A stretch of DNA of 64,000 nt from Pararge aegeria (taxonomy: Eukaryota > Arthropoda > Insecta > Lepidoptera > Nymphalidae): contig NC_053182.1 in assembly GCF_905163445.1 (NCBI RefSeq), positions 8,742,001-8,806,000 on the forward strand, written 5' to 3'. The notes below the pieces were generated by a model, which was not told the origin of the DNA, did not search any database, and was given only the letters and a program-made list of their open reading frames with translations. Position 1 is the first letter of the stretch. Each line of letters begins with the position of its first letter. Of the stretch, positions 37,278-48,077 are shown in pieces. The position numbers and the translations under genes were made by a program.

Positions 37278-37704
37278 TTTGAAATTTGTTTTTTTAATAC
37301 CTATAAATTATTTATAGGACAGATTTTGTCAAGTGTCAGCGACTTTTAACAATTGTCAATTGTCATTTTTTTAGTCATCGTTGCCATAGGTCTAAATTTA
37401 GAAAATGGAACTTGTTCATTGTCAACAGTCCTTGATTACAGTCTTTTCAACCTTTACTTCACAAGCAATTTGAAAAAAAAGCGAACTGAAAATGTATCTA
37501 GATTTCATACTTATAAAAGCATATAAACAGTACATTGAATTTTAAACATAGCAACATTAAGTGATGTAATTACAATATTGTCTATGGAATTATCATATGA
37601 TCAATGAATTCTATAATCTATTGATTCCATCTTTCCTCCCAATCTTTTGATTGTAGCAGAGAAATTAGATTTTAGTGTTCTTCCCAAAAAAGAGGATTCC
37701 AATT
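37278..37704. promoter_or_regulatory. Bidirectional promoter between SDHAF4 and V-ATPase subunit d
   Basis: Only 427 bp separate the two divergent start codons, so both 5' UTRs and promoters must lie here. It holds four TGTCA pentamers between 37327 and 37365. I see no convincing TATA box. Both products act in mitochondrial or organellar energetics, so co-expression is plausible but unproven. Confidence 0.6.
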
Positions 37705-39526
37705 ATGAAAGGGTGTATTTTTAATATTGACGCTGGGTACTTAGAAGGATTATGCCGTGGCTTTAAGTGTGGTATCCTTAAACAGTCCGACTACTTGAAT
37801 TTAGTACAATGCGAAACTTTAGAAGGTAAGTAAACGTAATATATATTTCTTGATCAATAGTTTTGAGTATTCATTGTTAGTTACCTGACTGAACAAACTC
37901 CTCGCGAGGTCCAAAATAGAGTTTTTTTATGACCTTGATCAACGACTGGTGTTAAAACGAACTCCACCGCACCACTAATTAAATATATTCTTTTCAGATT
38001 TGAAACTTCACTTACAAGGAACAGATTACGGCACATTCCTAGCAAATGAACCCAGCCCTCTGGCTGTGTCTACTATTGATGATAAACTACGTGAAAAGTT
38101 GGTTATTGAGTTTCAACATCTAAGGAATCACTCTGTAGAGCCAATGTCAACCTTCCTGGATTTCATCACCTACAGCTACATGATTGATAATATCATTCTC
38201 TTGATTACTGGTACACTCCACCAGAGACCAATTTCAGAGCTTATCCCAAAGTGCCATCCGCTTGGCTCTTTTGAGCAGATGGAAGCTATACATGTGGCTG
38301 CTACTCCTGCTGAGCTCTACAATGCTGTGCTAGTTGACACACCACTGGCACCATTCTTTGTAGATTGCATCAGCGAACAAGATCTAGATGAAATGAACAT
38401 TGAGATCATTCGTAACACCCTGTATAAGGCTTATCTAGAAGCTTTTTATGAGTTCTGCAAGCAGATTGGAGGAACAACTGCTGATGTCATGTGTGAAATT
38501 TTAGCTGTAAGCTCTTCATTTATTTATATAGTTAAACTACACAAACAAGGTGAACCACTATAATTCGTACTACCCCAAGTCATATGAAATATATTAGCTC
38601 CTTTGTATTTTTTCATACTGATAGTACTGAAGCAAAAAAACAAATTCAAATTTAATGCTAATATGTAAGTAACAGTATTATAGTTTGGTGAAATCCTACA
38701 CATGGGTTACAGCTACAGCATTTCACCAAGGATTTTTTTAAATGAGATCTAATGATTTGTCAATAAAATTGTGCACTATTTATATAATTTAACGCTCCAA
38801 CATTGGTGACTGGACACACTGTATATAGATTTAAAGCAAAAAGATTGGTTCACATTATTAATCATCACTGGCAATAAAACAAAACAAAACATACACATGA
38901 TGGGTATCTTAATATATTTTAGTTATAAACTCATATTTATTATCAAACATAAAATCTAATATTTAATAATACATAAAAATATTTTTCAGTTTGAAGCTGA
39001 TCGACGTGCCATCATTATTACCATTAACTCTTTCGGTACTGAGCTGTCAAAGGATGATCGTGCTAAATTGTACCCCCGCTGTGGCAAATTAAATCCTGAT
39101 GGTTTGGCTGCACTGGCACGTGCTGATGATTATGAACAGGTGAAGGCAGTGGCTGAATATTATGCTGAATACTCTGCATTGTTTGAAGGTGCTGGAAACA
39201 ACGTTGGTGACAAAACCCTTGAAGATAAATTCTTTGAACATGAGGTATGGTAACATTTATACCAAAAATTTATAAATTGAAAATGGATGCAATTCAAAAT
39301 TCATTTTGTATTGTATTATTAATAAGACATAGATAAATATACTAATTAAAATTTATTGTTATAGGTGACTCTCAACGTCAATGCATTTTTACAACAGTTT
39401 CATTTTGGAGTGTTCTACTCTTATCTCAAACTGAAGGAACAAGAATGTAGAAATATCGTATGGATCAGTGAATGCGTAGCTCAGAAACACAGAGCCAAGA
39501 TTGACAACTACATTCCCATATTCTAA
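37705..39526 (+). CDS. VhaAC39-1: V-type proton ATPase subunit d (V0 central-stalk subunit)
   Basis: Subunit d of the V0 sector links the rotating proteolipid ring to the central stalk of V1 in the proton pump that acidifies endosomes, lysosomes and insect secretory membranes. Four exons: 37705-37825, 37998-38506, 38990-39244, 39365-39526. They sum to 1,047 nt, or 348 residues, the usual family length. Recognisable stretches are the start MKGCIFNIDAGYLEGLCRGF, DLKLHLQGTDYGTFLANE, FLDFITYSYMIDNIILLITG, DDRAKLYPRCGKLNPDGL, and the end CIAECVAQ-type segment (WISECVAQKHRAKIDNYIPI). Phases agree at all three introns. Insects may have more than one subunit-d paralogue; this one looks like the ubiquitous type, so the symbol suffix is tentative. 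It is divergent from SDHAF4 and convergent with the tRNA-His guanylyltransferase gene. Confidence 0.96.
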
Positions 39527-39805
39527 AAGATTTCTAATCTGAAGAAAGTCCTTTATGCAGTGTAAATAATTTATATATTACTAAGAGCTGATTTTTCAAT
39601 TGTTACATAATTCAATTTGATAAAGAGTTTCAAAAGCGATGAAGTGACCATGTTTAAATATTTCAACGTAAGATACTCAAAATTATATCTTTCTAAAATC
39701 TTAACTCAAATATCTTAGTTTTATAATACACACTTTTCTTTCTATTACAATCAAAGTGCTTGTTTTATGAAGTAAATATTAATTTAAAGACCTAAATGAG
39801 ACAAA

Positions 39806-39811
39806 AATAAA
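39806..39811 (+). terminator. Proximal poly(A) signal candidate of V-ATPase d
   Basis: AATAAA lies 280 nt after the stop codon. A second hexamer lies much further downstream at 40486, so alternative 3' ends are possible. Confidence 0.4.
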
Positions 39812-40485
39812 GTACAGGTTTAAATTCAGAAGCTTGGTCCGCTGAAACCATCATCAATTTGATAATTGGAAAACCAGCACTAAGAAATATTTGTTCTTTT
39901 ATTTAAAATATTATTGAAGAAAGTGGTTAAACCTTATACATAAGAATTAACTATCTTAATAAATCTTTTATTATTTATAAATTGTTGCTAATTGTTGTAT
40001 AGCAACAAAAAAATAATTGACTTGGGATTTATAGACAAAATGTATCGCAAATTAACATTATAAAGTTGTAAACAATAACAAAACATATAAATTAAGCTTT
40101 CAAAAAATTCGACATTCCTTGTTGTTAGATAATTAATAAGTAAATTTTTGCCTTTTCAGTATTTATCGAAAATACACTAAGAACATAAATTGTATTTGTA
40201 ACAACAGTTTTAAAAGAACTTCATTGTTATTTTGCAGTATGAGATATCTTTAATAATTATAATAATTACTTATGCAGATTTATAAGCCTCTAAACTCTGC
40301 TGTCCATATTTAAAAAATAACTACATTAATGCTATTTAATATTTTTCAAATTATATTCAGATTATATGTTATTGAATGACACTAAATTATTTATGTATGT
40401 ACATAAAATATAGAATTGAAATGTTTCTTTTTGGGATAACCCAATTATTGTAGAGAATGTGTATACTATGTTAGAAACTTGATTA

Positions 40486-40491
40486 AATAAA
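40486..40491 (+). terminator. Distal poly(A) signal candidate of V-ATPase d
   Basis: AATAAA about 960 nt after the V-ATPase d stop codon. If used, the transcript would end within tens of bases of, and probably overlap, the 3' end of the opposing THG1 gene. Confidence 0.4.
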
Positions 40492-40515
40492 AGCAGTTAA
40501 ATTTCAAATGATGTT

Positions 40516-40521
40516 TTTATT
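40516..40521 (-). terminator. Poly(A) signal of tRNA-His guanylyltransferase
   Basis: AATAAA read on the minus strand begins 4 nt after the THG1 stop codon (40528-40526). It implies a very short 3' UTR. Confidence 0.5.
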
Positions 40522-40525
40522 ATCC

Positions 40526-41933
40526 TTACACACTAATTTCAATTTGTTCTTGTGCTATTTTTGCTTTACTCACAATCTGTTCATTTAATATATCTGTAAC
40601 AGGCCCTTCATAGTTCAAATACTGTTTGGTTTTAGTTAATAAGTTACTGTGTTCTTTCCAAAATGTATCTTTCAACATATCACTGTGGACATCCACAATT
40701 ACAGAAATGCTTTTGTTCAAGGCTTCATTAGATAAAGTTTTTCTTAACAGCAATGTTCCTTTCTTGAACATTTCAGGTTCATTATTATAATTTATGTTAA
40801 ATTCTTTGAACAATATTTCATTTTTATCAGCAGATACTGTGCCACATAATCGTTTTTCAGCCTGAAAATTAAACAGTCATTTCAATCAATACATTTTAAA
40901 CATAAAAACTCTGGTGAGATAAATAGTTCAAATAGTAGTTGATACAGAACCAATAATTACTCAACACTCATAACATATAATAAATTTATTAAATCTATAT
41001 GAACAAATGAAATTCCACTCTTTAGTCTCACTGAAACTCTAGAGTAGCTTGACCAATTTGCCTTATAATTTTGATCTTGTAATATTCATAGAAGGCTATG
41101 GACCCATTTTGATTGTTTGAAAATACAATTCTACCTAGTAGGTGGCGCTGCTTTAATGGGCATGATGATGTCTGCTGGTTCTGCTAGTCATTGATAATTA
41201 TTACTGATTGCAGATTATATGATTAATATTTTCTGTATTCACTTATAAATTGCACATTAATTAATTATTTAAATAAAAAGTACAACCTACTTAGTAAAAG
41301 TTAATTGGGTGCTTAAGTCTATTTATATGTGGTTGTATAAATTACCTGAGCTGGACTGAGATTACCCTGTAAAACGAGAGTCCAAAATGTTGTATTATAA
41401 AGATTATTAATATGCACATCTGCTTGCCGCCACTTCATGTAATCAATGAGATTTTCTTCAGAGGGATACAAAACAATACGCCCATCAAATGCTGGTGGAT
41501 ACTTCAATGGTTCTTCATCAAAAAATTTGTTCCAGTAAAAAACATAAGATGAAGTAAACTTGCTATTAATGGTAGTAAGCAATTTAGCAGCTCGCCTTTT
41601 ATACAGTGTTGAATTCTTTTTGAATATAAATGAATATTCATCACTCTGTCCATATGCCATCAAGAGATCATTAAACTCACTCAATACAGCATAAGCAGAA
41701 TAGTTCATTAGCTTTAATCCTCTTGCATCATTAGGTTTCGTAAAATTATGGTCTTCGGAAAACTTGTGAAAACATTTACCATCTAATCTGACCACAATCC
41801 AAGAATTAGGTAGTAGAGTATCATCTTGTTCAAAATTTTTAACATATTCAAATGTACTTTTTGCCATTTTAATTAGTTTAAGGTGTTTATTTTTTACCAA
41901 TATTGAACAAGCGGGGACAATTCTAGACAGCAT
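40526..41933 (-). CDS. THG1: tRNA(His) guanylyltransferase
   Basis: Thg1 adds the essential G-1 to the 5' end of tRNA-His, working in the reverse (3'-5') direction. Two exons on the minus strand: 41933-41346 and 40861-40526, joined in phase 0, giving 307 residues. Metal-binding residues are visible as RLDGKCFHKF (Asp51) and YGQSDEYSF (Asp98/Glu99), spaced 47 apart as in the family. Also present are HNFTKPNDARGLKLM, SSYVFYWNKFF, FDGRIVLYPSE, WRQADVHINNLYNTTFW and, in exon 2, SADKNEILFKEFNINYNNEP. The first in-frame ATG (41933) gives a basic leader MLSRIVPACS.. before a second Met (41867) that starts MAKSTFEYV, the usual cytosolic-form start. Dual targeting to mitochondria is thus possible. Its 3' end meets that of V-ATPase d. 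Confidence 0.94.
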
Positions 41934-42176
41934 GTGCAAATGTAATTTTTTGTGCTAAATGCCAGTCTTGTTTTCTTAAATCTTTTGATCATAAAAAATA
42001 TGGGGAAGAATTTGAAATTTTAAAGGATACCGTACCCATATTTGTAAATGTAATCATCAGTGTTAATAACTAAACATTAAACAATTGTGGTAATACAAGG
42101 GATAACTTTGATTTACTTTGAACCATATTTAATACATTTCTGCTTTATTTTCTGAATTTTTGAGACCACTGACCAA

Positions 42177-42300
42177 CATGGCACAGGACCGTTGACACTG
42201 ACAGTTTCTTTCTTCTTAGTCTTATCTTTCCTGTTGGAAAAAGGCAAAGGTTTATCACCGTGCAGCTATGTCTCTATTGGTTGACACTGACATTTATCAG
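42177..42300 (-). promoter_or_regulatory. TGACA repeats upstream of THG1
   Basis: The 12-mer TTGACACTGACA occurs at 42192 and again at 42281, giving four TGACA pentamers upstream of the THG1 start. It lies just before the LINE remnant. A regulatory role is inferred. Confidence 0.3.
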
Positions 42301-42329
42301 ACCTGAATAATAAGTACAAATACCCATTA

Positions 42330-44887
42330 AAGTTCCCCTATTGTAGTAATGGGAGATTTTAACTCTCACCACACAGCCTGGGGTTCCCACTCATGTGACG
42401 GGTTTGCCATTCTTTTGATGGAACTCTTTGATGAGCTTGACATATGTATTCTCAATAACGGATCTCCGACAAGAAGAGTATACCCAGATCAGAACCCTAA
42501 GTCTGCTTTAGACCTATCTCTTTGTTCTCCTTTTTTAGCCTCACTTATGTCTTGGCAAACCCTCCCAAGCTCGCACGGCAGCGATCATTTCCCTATTCTT
42601 CTCACTTTGGCCCAAAGGTCGATTCCGTTCAAAGTGCCTAACCCGCTACTTAAGTATAAGCTAACAAAAGCACAATGGCCTGCGTACGCAGATTCCGTTG
42701 ATAGGTTTATTGATTCTCTCTCAGCTGCTGGAGGTGGTGGTGATTGTTTAATTTACTATGAGCAATTTGTTAAAATTCTGAAATCATCAGCTAACCTCTA
42801 TATTCCTATAAAAAAGCCTGAACGTGACTTTTACTCATCTCCACCTTGGTGGGATGACGAGTGTACAAACATGATTAAAAAACGCAAGGAAGCTGAGTCC
42901 TCTTATACAATGAATATGACTCGTAGCAATTTTCTTGATTACCAGCGTACTAATGGTATAACTAGGAGACTTATGTCTAAAAAGAAAAAAAACGGTTGGG
43001 TAGATTACTGTGAATCCTTAGATCCCCGTTCTCCCTCGTCCTCAGTCTGGAATAAAATTAAGCGTTTCCGAAACTCTGTTACATCTACAGATCCTTCATC
43101 GAACGATACAAATATCTGGCTTGAAGCCTTTGCAGATAAACTTGCTCCTCCGTATGTCCCTTGTGGAAGTAGCTTTACTCCTTCCTCATCTTTATTATCT
43201 GGCAATGAAATGGATGCCCCATTTTCGTTTGATGAACTTCAAGGAGTTCTTTCAAGTCTTAAAGATTCAGCCCCTGGGGCCGATGGCATACCGTATTCCT
43301 TTTTGGTAAAACTTAACGAAAAAGCGAAGCATTTTTACCTTGATTTGATCAACAGTTTTTTTTTAACAGGAATAGTCCCGGAATCTTGGAGAACTCAAGT
43401 CATAATCCCAATACGAAAACATGGTAAAGACCCCATGGATCCAAACTCTTACCGTCCCATAGCTCTTTCCTCTACGTTAGCCAAAATTATGGAGCACTTG
43501 ATAAAAATCAGATTGGAATGGATAGTAGAAAGTAGAGGTTTATTGGCAAAGTCCCAATTTGGCTTCCGAAAGGGACTCGGAACAATGGATAGTCTTGAAG
43601 TCATTACGACAGATATTCGAACAGCCCTGGCTAAAGGAGAGTATCTTGTGGGTGTATTTCTTGACATAGAATCAGCATATGATAGTGTTCTCCTTCCGCT
43701 TCTGAGACATAAACTGCATCAGCTGAATATTCCGCCGAGGTTAACTCAAATCATATTAAATCTTCTATCAACCCGAATATTCTGGTGAAAACCCCTTCTT
43801 CTTTTCTTCCCCCCAGAACCATCTGGAGAGGTCTCCCTCAGGGGTCTGTCTTAAGTCCATTGCTTTATAGTATTTACTCCTATGATCTCAAACTGTCTGT
43901 CGTAAGCTTTTGCAATGTTCTACAATATGCTGACGATATCGCTCTGTACGTTAGCTCCAATTGCATGGAAAATATCACAAGTAACTTAAACTCTGCATTA
44001 CAAGCACTAAAGGATAATCCGTTTCGCTCTAAGATGAGAATCTCCATCATATTAAGGATAAGAGAGGTATTGCAAACATGTCAGCAGAAAGGCCTTACCG
44101 TTGTGTTAGGATGGGTTCCAGGTCACTCAGGCATCATTGGTAATGAGACAGCTGACGCTTGGGCTAAACTTGCAACCGAATCGGGTTCTATGACCTATTT
44201 TAAAATCCACCCGCAAGACCTTCGTTGCTTAGCAAAATCTGACTTGGAGAAATCTTAGAACTCAGTGTGGGTCGAATCAAAATCGGTTAAAGGAAAACAA
44301 TATGCTTCAATCCAGCCTAATATCCCCCGAAAACCTTGGTTCTTTATTCATAAAAAATCTGTTCGCTGGGTCAACTATCAGTCGTCTACGGATTGGACAT
44401 GCTTGTACCCCAGTACATTTGACAAAAATAAGAGTTCGAGATCATTCTCTGTGTGAGTGTGGCCTGGACGAAGGATCAGTCTCACATATCCTTTTTTCCT
44501 GCCCGAAATTGCCCTTTAATCTGTATGATATACTTCCTTCTAAAATTCCTCGTCCCTTAAATGTCGAGTGCGTGTTAATGTCAGTGTATAGTCGGGATGT
44601 TAAATATCTATGCAAATTTATTAAAATTAACAAATTAAAACTATGATTTTTATATTTTGGATATAAATTTTGAATTTTATTTTATCTTCAAACGGTTGTT
44701 AAATTCATGCGTACTTAGTTAATTTCACTAACAACAACTTTTGCAGGTCGAAGTTATTAAATAGACATTTCTTTTTCTTTACTGACCACTCTAGTTCGTG
44801 CCTTTTCCAAGCTACTTGACACTGGCAAAGTACATTGTGCTGTTTTGGCACTACGAAAAGCCATAAATCAAAAGAAGAAGAAGAAGA
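42330..44887 (+). mobile_element. Degenerate non-LTR retrotransposon (LINE) with endonuclease, RT and RNase H remnants
   Basis: This is a 5'-truncated LINE. It begins inside the apurinic endonuclease domain (MGDFNSHHTAWGS, then GSDHFPI) and continues into reverse transcriptase (APGADGIPYSF, NSYRPIALSS, FGFRKGLGTMDSL, FLDIESAYDSV, GLPQGSVLSP, YADDIALYVSS). It then jumps after about 35 residues to an RNase H block (LGWVPGHSGIIGNETADAWAK) and a C-terminal Cys/His-rich segment (CECGLDEGSVSHILFSCP). The 3' end is a short AAG repeat at about 44873-44887. The family layout suggests an I-like clade with RNase H, but that is a guess. It sits in the spacer between THG1 and COG6. No target duplication was identified. 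Confidence 0.85.
42349..44646 (+). pseudogene. Inactivated LINE polyprotein (three out-of-frame pieces)
   Basis: The coding remnant is split into 42349-43788, 43785-44258 and about 44302-44646, each in a different frame. The first break falls between the RT palm segment FLDIESAYDSV and the PQGSVLSP motif. The second falls between RNase H and the terminal Cys/His-rich piece. An internal deletion removed the RT thumb, the linker and most of RNase H. The element cannot encode an active enzyme as it stands. Confidence 0.85.
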
Positions 44888-45584
44888 GTTTTAAAGTTTT
44901 ATCAATCTATAGGTCCTATATATATGTAAAAACCTTATTGATACAGGTATATGTAAAATACCTGGTCATTCTAAGGACGAAACTGGGTGCCTACAAAAGT
45001 CGAAATTAGCCAAAATATTAATACCTGCATTTCATAACGAAAGCAATTTAATAGGTGCGTTTAAATCGTCATTATAAGGTATGTCAATGTACAAACAATA
45101 GTTTTCCTTATAAAATTTCTTTACTGGACCATCTTATTTAGAGGATGAGATGATTAACCTCGCCCAAGAAAACCAACCACTATCTACCACGAAACTAATA
45201 CTTTTTTAACATTTTTGACGACTACACTAAATCGTAGATATTAAAAAAATTTGCCATAGACATTGGTTTCTTAGGCTGACCTGATCTTTTATTATTATAC
45301 CTACAATAGTTAGTAATTATTATAATATAAATCAGTGTTCTTAGGTCATTATGACCATGTAGGTCATGACGTAAAAAAAAAATTATATTTATTAAAAAAA
45401 AAAACCTTTATTTGTTTTATATTATTCTACCTCCTTTTACAAGTTTTATTATTTTTAAAATAGATTAGTTTATGAATATTATAACAAGGCTTGGCAGGTA
45501 ACTGTAAACTTAAAAACTGGTATATTGATAGGTTTAAAATAATTAGTACCATTATATATTATTACATTATATATTTATGTATTT
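44888..45584. other. AT-rich spacer between LINE and COG6
   Basis: I see no coding pattern or clear repeat. It should contain the COG6 3' UTR, but no canonical AATAAA was identified close to the stop codon. Confidence 0.5.
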
Positions 45585-47429
45585 TCAAATCAGTAATTTC
45601 TTGACTTCCTCTGGTGTTCTTTTTACTATAGTGTGAGGTTCCACATAAGCATTGTTGGGGTCCTGTATAGCTTGATATAACTGTTCATAAATAGCGACTA
45701 TTACATCAAATGCTCTTTTTTTCACAATTGACTTGTGATTGTGACTAATAAGTAAATTCAATTGTGGAAGGATATAAGCATCAGGTGTTACTAAGAAAAT
45801 GTCAAACTTATTTAGGAAAGATCTCAATGATGTTGTGTCCATACCGGGTATTGTTGATAGGGGTCCATTTATTTTTTCTTGCAAAATTGTATAAATAGGA
45901 CCCATGTTTAAATTAGCTACAAGATAACTGGCTTGTTCAGATGTTAATGTATCTATTTGAGCCTCTGATTGTGCTTGCAGTCTTTCGCTATATTCATCTA
46001 GAAAAGTATACAGTGACAGAGTACATTGAATATGATAAATACAGTTTAACATGTATACAGACATATCACCTGAACTAAGATGGCATGCTGTTTCATTGAT
46101 TGCATGCAAAAGCGGATCTAAAATATGCGTTATTATAATTCTTTTATCTGTGTTGTTGCTATTGTTTGAGATATTCATTAAATCTCTCAAGAAACTAACT
46201 AAGTCTGTAACAACAAATGATGGATTCAAGTCTGATGGGGGAGCTTTAACACCATGACTTAGTTCTTTTTGAATTTTACTGTCCAATGTCATCAGGAAGA
46301 CATCTTCACTTTTCTTTGAAAGTTCATCGAAAGTATCTATCATATGGCCTTTTGATATAACAGTTTGAATAATATCCTTGTAGTAAATAATCAAATTTGT
46401 TATAGACCACAGAACCAGAGGATCTTTATCAGGTTTAAGTATAAGTTCTGCTCTTACTTTTAGCAATGGACATAATGCTTCCATAATATTTGTTAGGGCA
46501 TCAGTAATTTTTTGTTCTTTGTCCACCATTGAACAATGTTTCAAGAGGATAGTGAGATTCTCCTTCTCAACTGGTATAATTTGATAAGCCCAAGCTAAAA
46601 TATCCCCAATGTAACGTTTTGCATCATTTGCATAGAATTCTATAGGTTTAGATCCATTGTCACCTCCGTTGGTTAAGACATCAATAAACAATTGTACAAC
46701 AGTTGCTTTTCTTGCATTGCAATACTCATCAATTATATTGCAGAATAATACTTGTCTATTCTCAAGTTTAGCCAAAGCCTTGGGTACCAACGCATTATTT
46801 GGTGAGTCTACAATCAGACATGCTCCAATTGCCCAATGGTATAGCTTTTCAATGGCTGCTTCTTGCTGTAACCCTATCGTTTCCATGATATCAAATGCTG
46901 GGGTTTGATACCAGCACCTTACAAGAGTTCTACAGTTTTCATTTAATTTTTCTATACTAGTTAAAGAATTAAAGAAATCTATAGTGAGTGGGGAAACATC
47001 GAAAAGGTTCTTGCATTGCTCAGGTGACAGATGAAAGTTCTTCACAAATGCATTAACCCACAAAAGCTTTTTCTTTGTCTTTCTTCTTTCATCTTTTAAT
47101 TTTGTTGTTTGTGCTATTATGTGATGGGTTTTCGTTTTGGATTCATGCAATCGGTTTGACATGTCTTTAACTGCAACATCTAATGAGTTTAGCGAATCAA
47201 TTAATACCTGCAACTTATCTTTTACCTTGCTGTACTCGCCCAAAATAGCTTTATTAACTATTAAATCCCTTTTCTCAATTTCATTTACTAGTATTCTTCT
47301 AGTATAAGCGGAATTCGATGAACACAATCCAGACACAGTATACAATGCTTCGCTATTATCAGTTATGATGTGGCTGTCAAAAATCTTATTAATTCGTTGT
47401 CGAATGGGGTTATTGTAGGCTGAATCCAT
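45585..47429 (-). CDS. COG6: Conserved oligomeric Golgi complex subunit 6 (intronless)
   Basis: COG6 is a lobe B subunit of the COG tethering complex, which captures retrograde vesicles at the Golgi and keeps glycosylation enzymes in place. The reading frame is a single uninterrupted 1,845-nt exon, 614 residues from the first true ATG (47429, MDSAYNNPIRQRINKIF). Family length is about 610-660. The N-terminal third is helical and coiled (VKDKLQVLIDSLNSLDVAVKD, MSNRLHESKTKTHHII), followed by LSPEQCKNLF, then RTLVRCWYQTPAFDIMETIG and QEAAIEKLYHWAI, and a helical C-terminus ending in HTIVKRTPEEVKKLLI. It lacks introns while every other complete gene nearby has one or more. Because the frame is intact and a promoter-like TGTCA cluster precedes it, I regard it as functional. 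Confidence 0.9.
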   Translation of the reverse strand: MDSAYNNPIRQRINKIFDSHIITDNSEALYTVSGLCSSNSAYTRRILVNEIEKRDLIVNKAILGEYSKVKDKLQVLIDSLNSLDVAVKDMSNRLHESKTKTHHIIAQTTKLKDERRKTKKKLLWVNAFVKNFHLSPEQCKNLFDVSPLTIDFFNSLTSIEKLNENCRTLVRCWYQTPAFDIMETIGLQQEAAIEKLYHWAIGACLIVDSPNNALVPKALAKLENRQVLFCNIIDEYCNARKATVVQLFIDVLTNGGDNGSKPIEFYANDAKRYIGDILAWAYQIIPVEKENLTILLKHCSMVDKEQKITDALTNIMEALCPLLKVRAELILKPDKDPLVLWSITNLIIYYKDIIQTVISKGHMIDTFDELSKKSEDVFLMTLDSKIQKELSHGVKAPPSDLNPSFVVTDLVSFLRDLMNISNNSNNTDKRIIITHILDPLLHAINETACHLSSGDMSVYMLNCIYHIQCTLSLYTFLDEYSERLQAQSEAQIDTLTSEQASYLVANLNMGPIYTILQEKINGPLSTIPGMDTTSLRSFLNKFDIFLVTPDAYILPQLNLLISHNHKSIVKKRAFDVIVAIYEQLYQAIQDPNNAYVEPHTIVKRTPEEVKKLLI

Positions 47430-47544
47430 AATAAACAAGCTAAAAGAATAATTTAGTTATAGTGTAATATATTTATTTAAACCAAAGAGTACATTAAATA
47501 TAGGGCGGATTTAGTCCCAAATTAACCCGAACAGTAAAGCTTAA

Positions 47545-47624
47545 TGTCACTTGTCACCACAGTAAATAAATATCATATTTGTCACTGACGTTGTCAGTTG
47601 TCACAACTGTGACATACTGTGACA
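47545..47624 (-). promoter_or_regulatory. TGTCA/TGACA cluster upstream of COG6
   Basis: Seven TGTCA or TGACA pentamers occur in 80 bp, starting about 115 bp upstream of the COG6 start codon, partly arranged as inverted pairs (GTTGTCACAACTGTGACA). This is the densest such cluster in the window. Function is inferred. Confidence 0.4.
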
Positions 47625-47642
47625 TCATAATTCACTATGATC

Positions 47643-48077
47643 TATGGAGGGTAGAGGTAAGGAGAGTCATCTTATATGGGAGAAAAGTTGAAAAAGTGTC
47701 CAGTGTATGCGCTAAATAACAGTTCAAAAATCCTCCACAATGGCGCTGGTGGATGCACAGGGTATGGTATGAATGTAGCAATCGTAGATGAATTGAAGTA
47801 TGCCGAGTTAAAAAATTTTATGTCATTATCGACTAAAGTAGTTAATTATTGAGAATTTCAACAACTTACGTTGTACAAAATATTGTGGTAAATATAACCT
47901 TACTTCCTTGTATCTCCATACTTCCTTGTTTATTTTTCAAGCCTACTCTAACAATATTTATATTTGGCGCTTCTTTTAAGAGTTACCCTGATGCAAATGT
48001 GGCGCCATCCTAATTTAATACATTTTGACGACACTTTTCATATACACAGATGACTCTCCTTACCTCTACCCTCCATA
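47643..48077 (+). mobile_element. MITE copy 1, 435 bp, with about 30-bp terminal inverted repeats
   Basis: It begins TATGGAGGGTAGAGGTAAGG and ends with the inverse complement, CCTTACCTCTACCCTCCATA. It is flanked by a perfect 8-bp direct repeat CTATGATC (47635-47642 and 48078-48085). It has no coding capacity. A second copy lies at 49542-49977 in inverse orientation. Confidence 0.9.
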
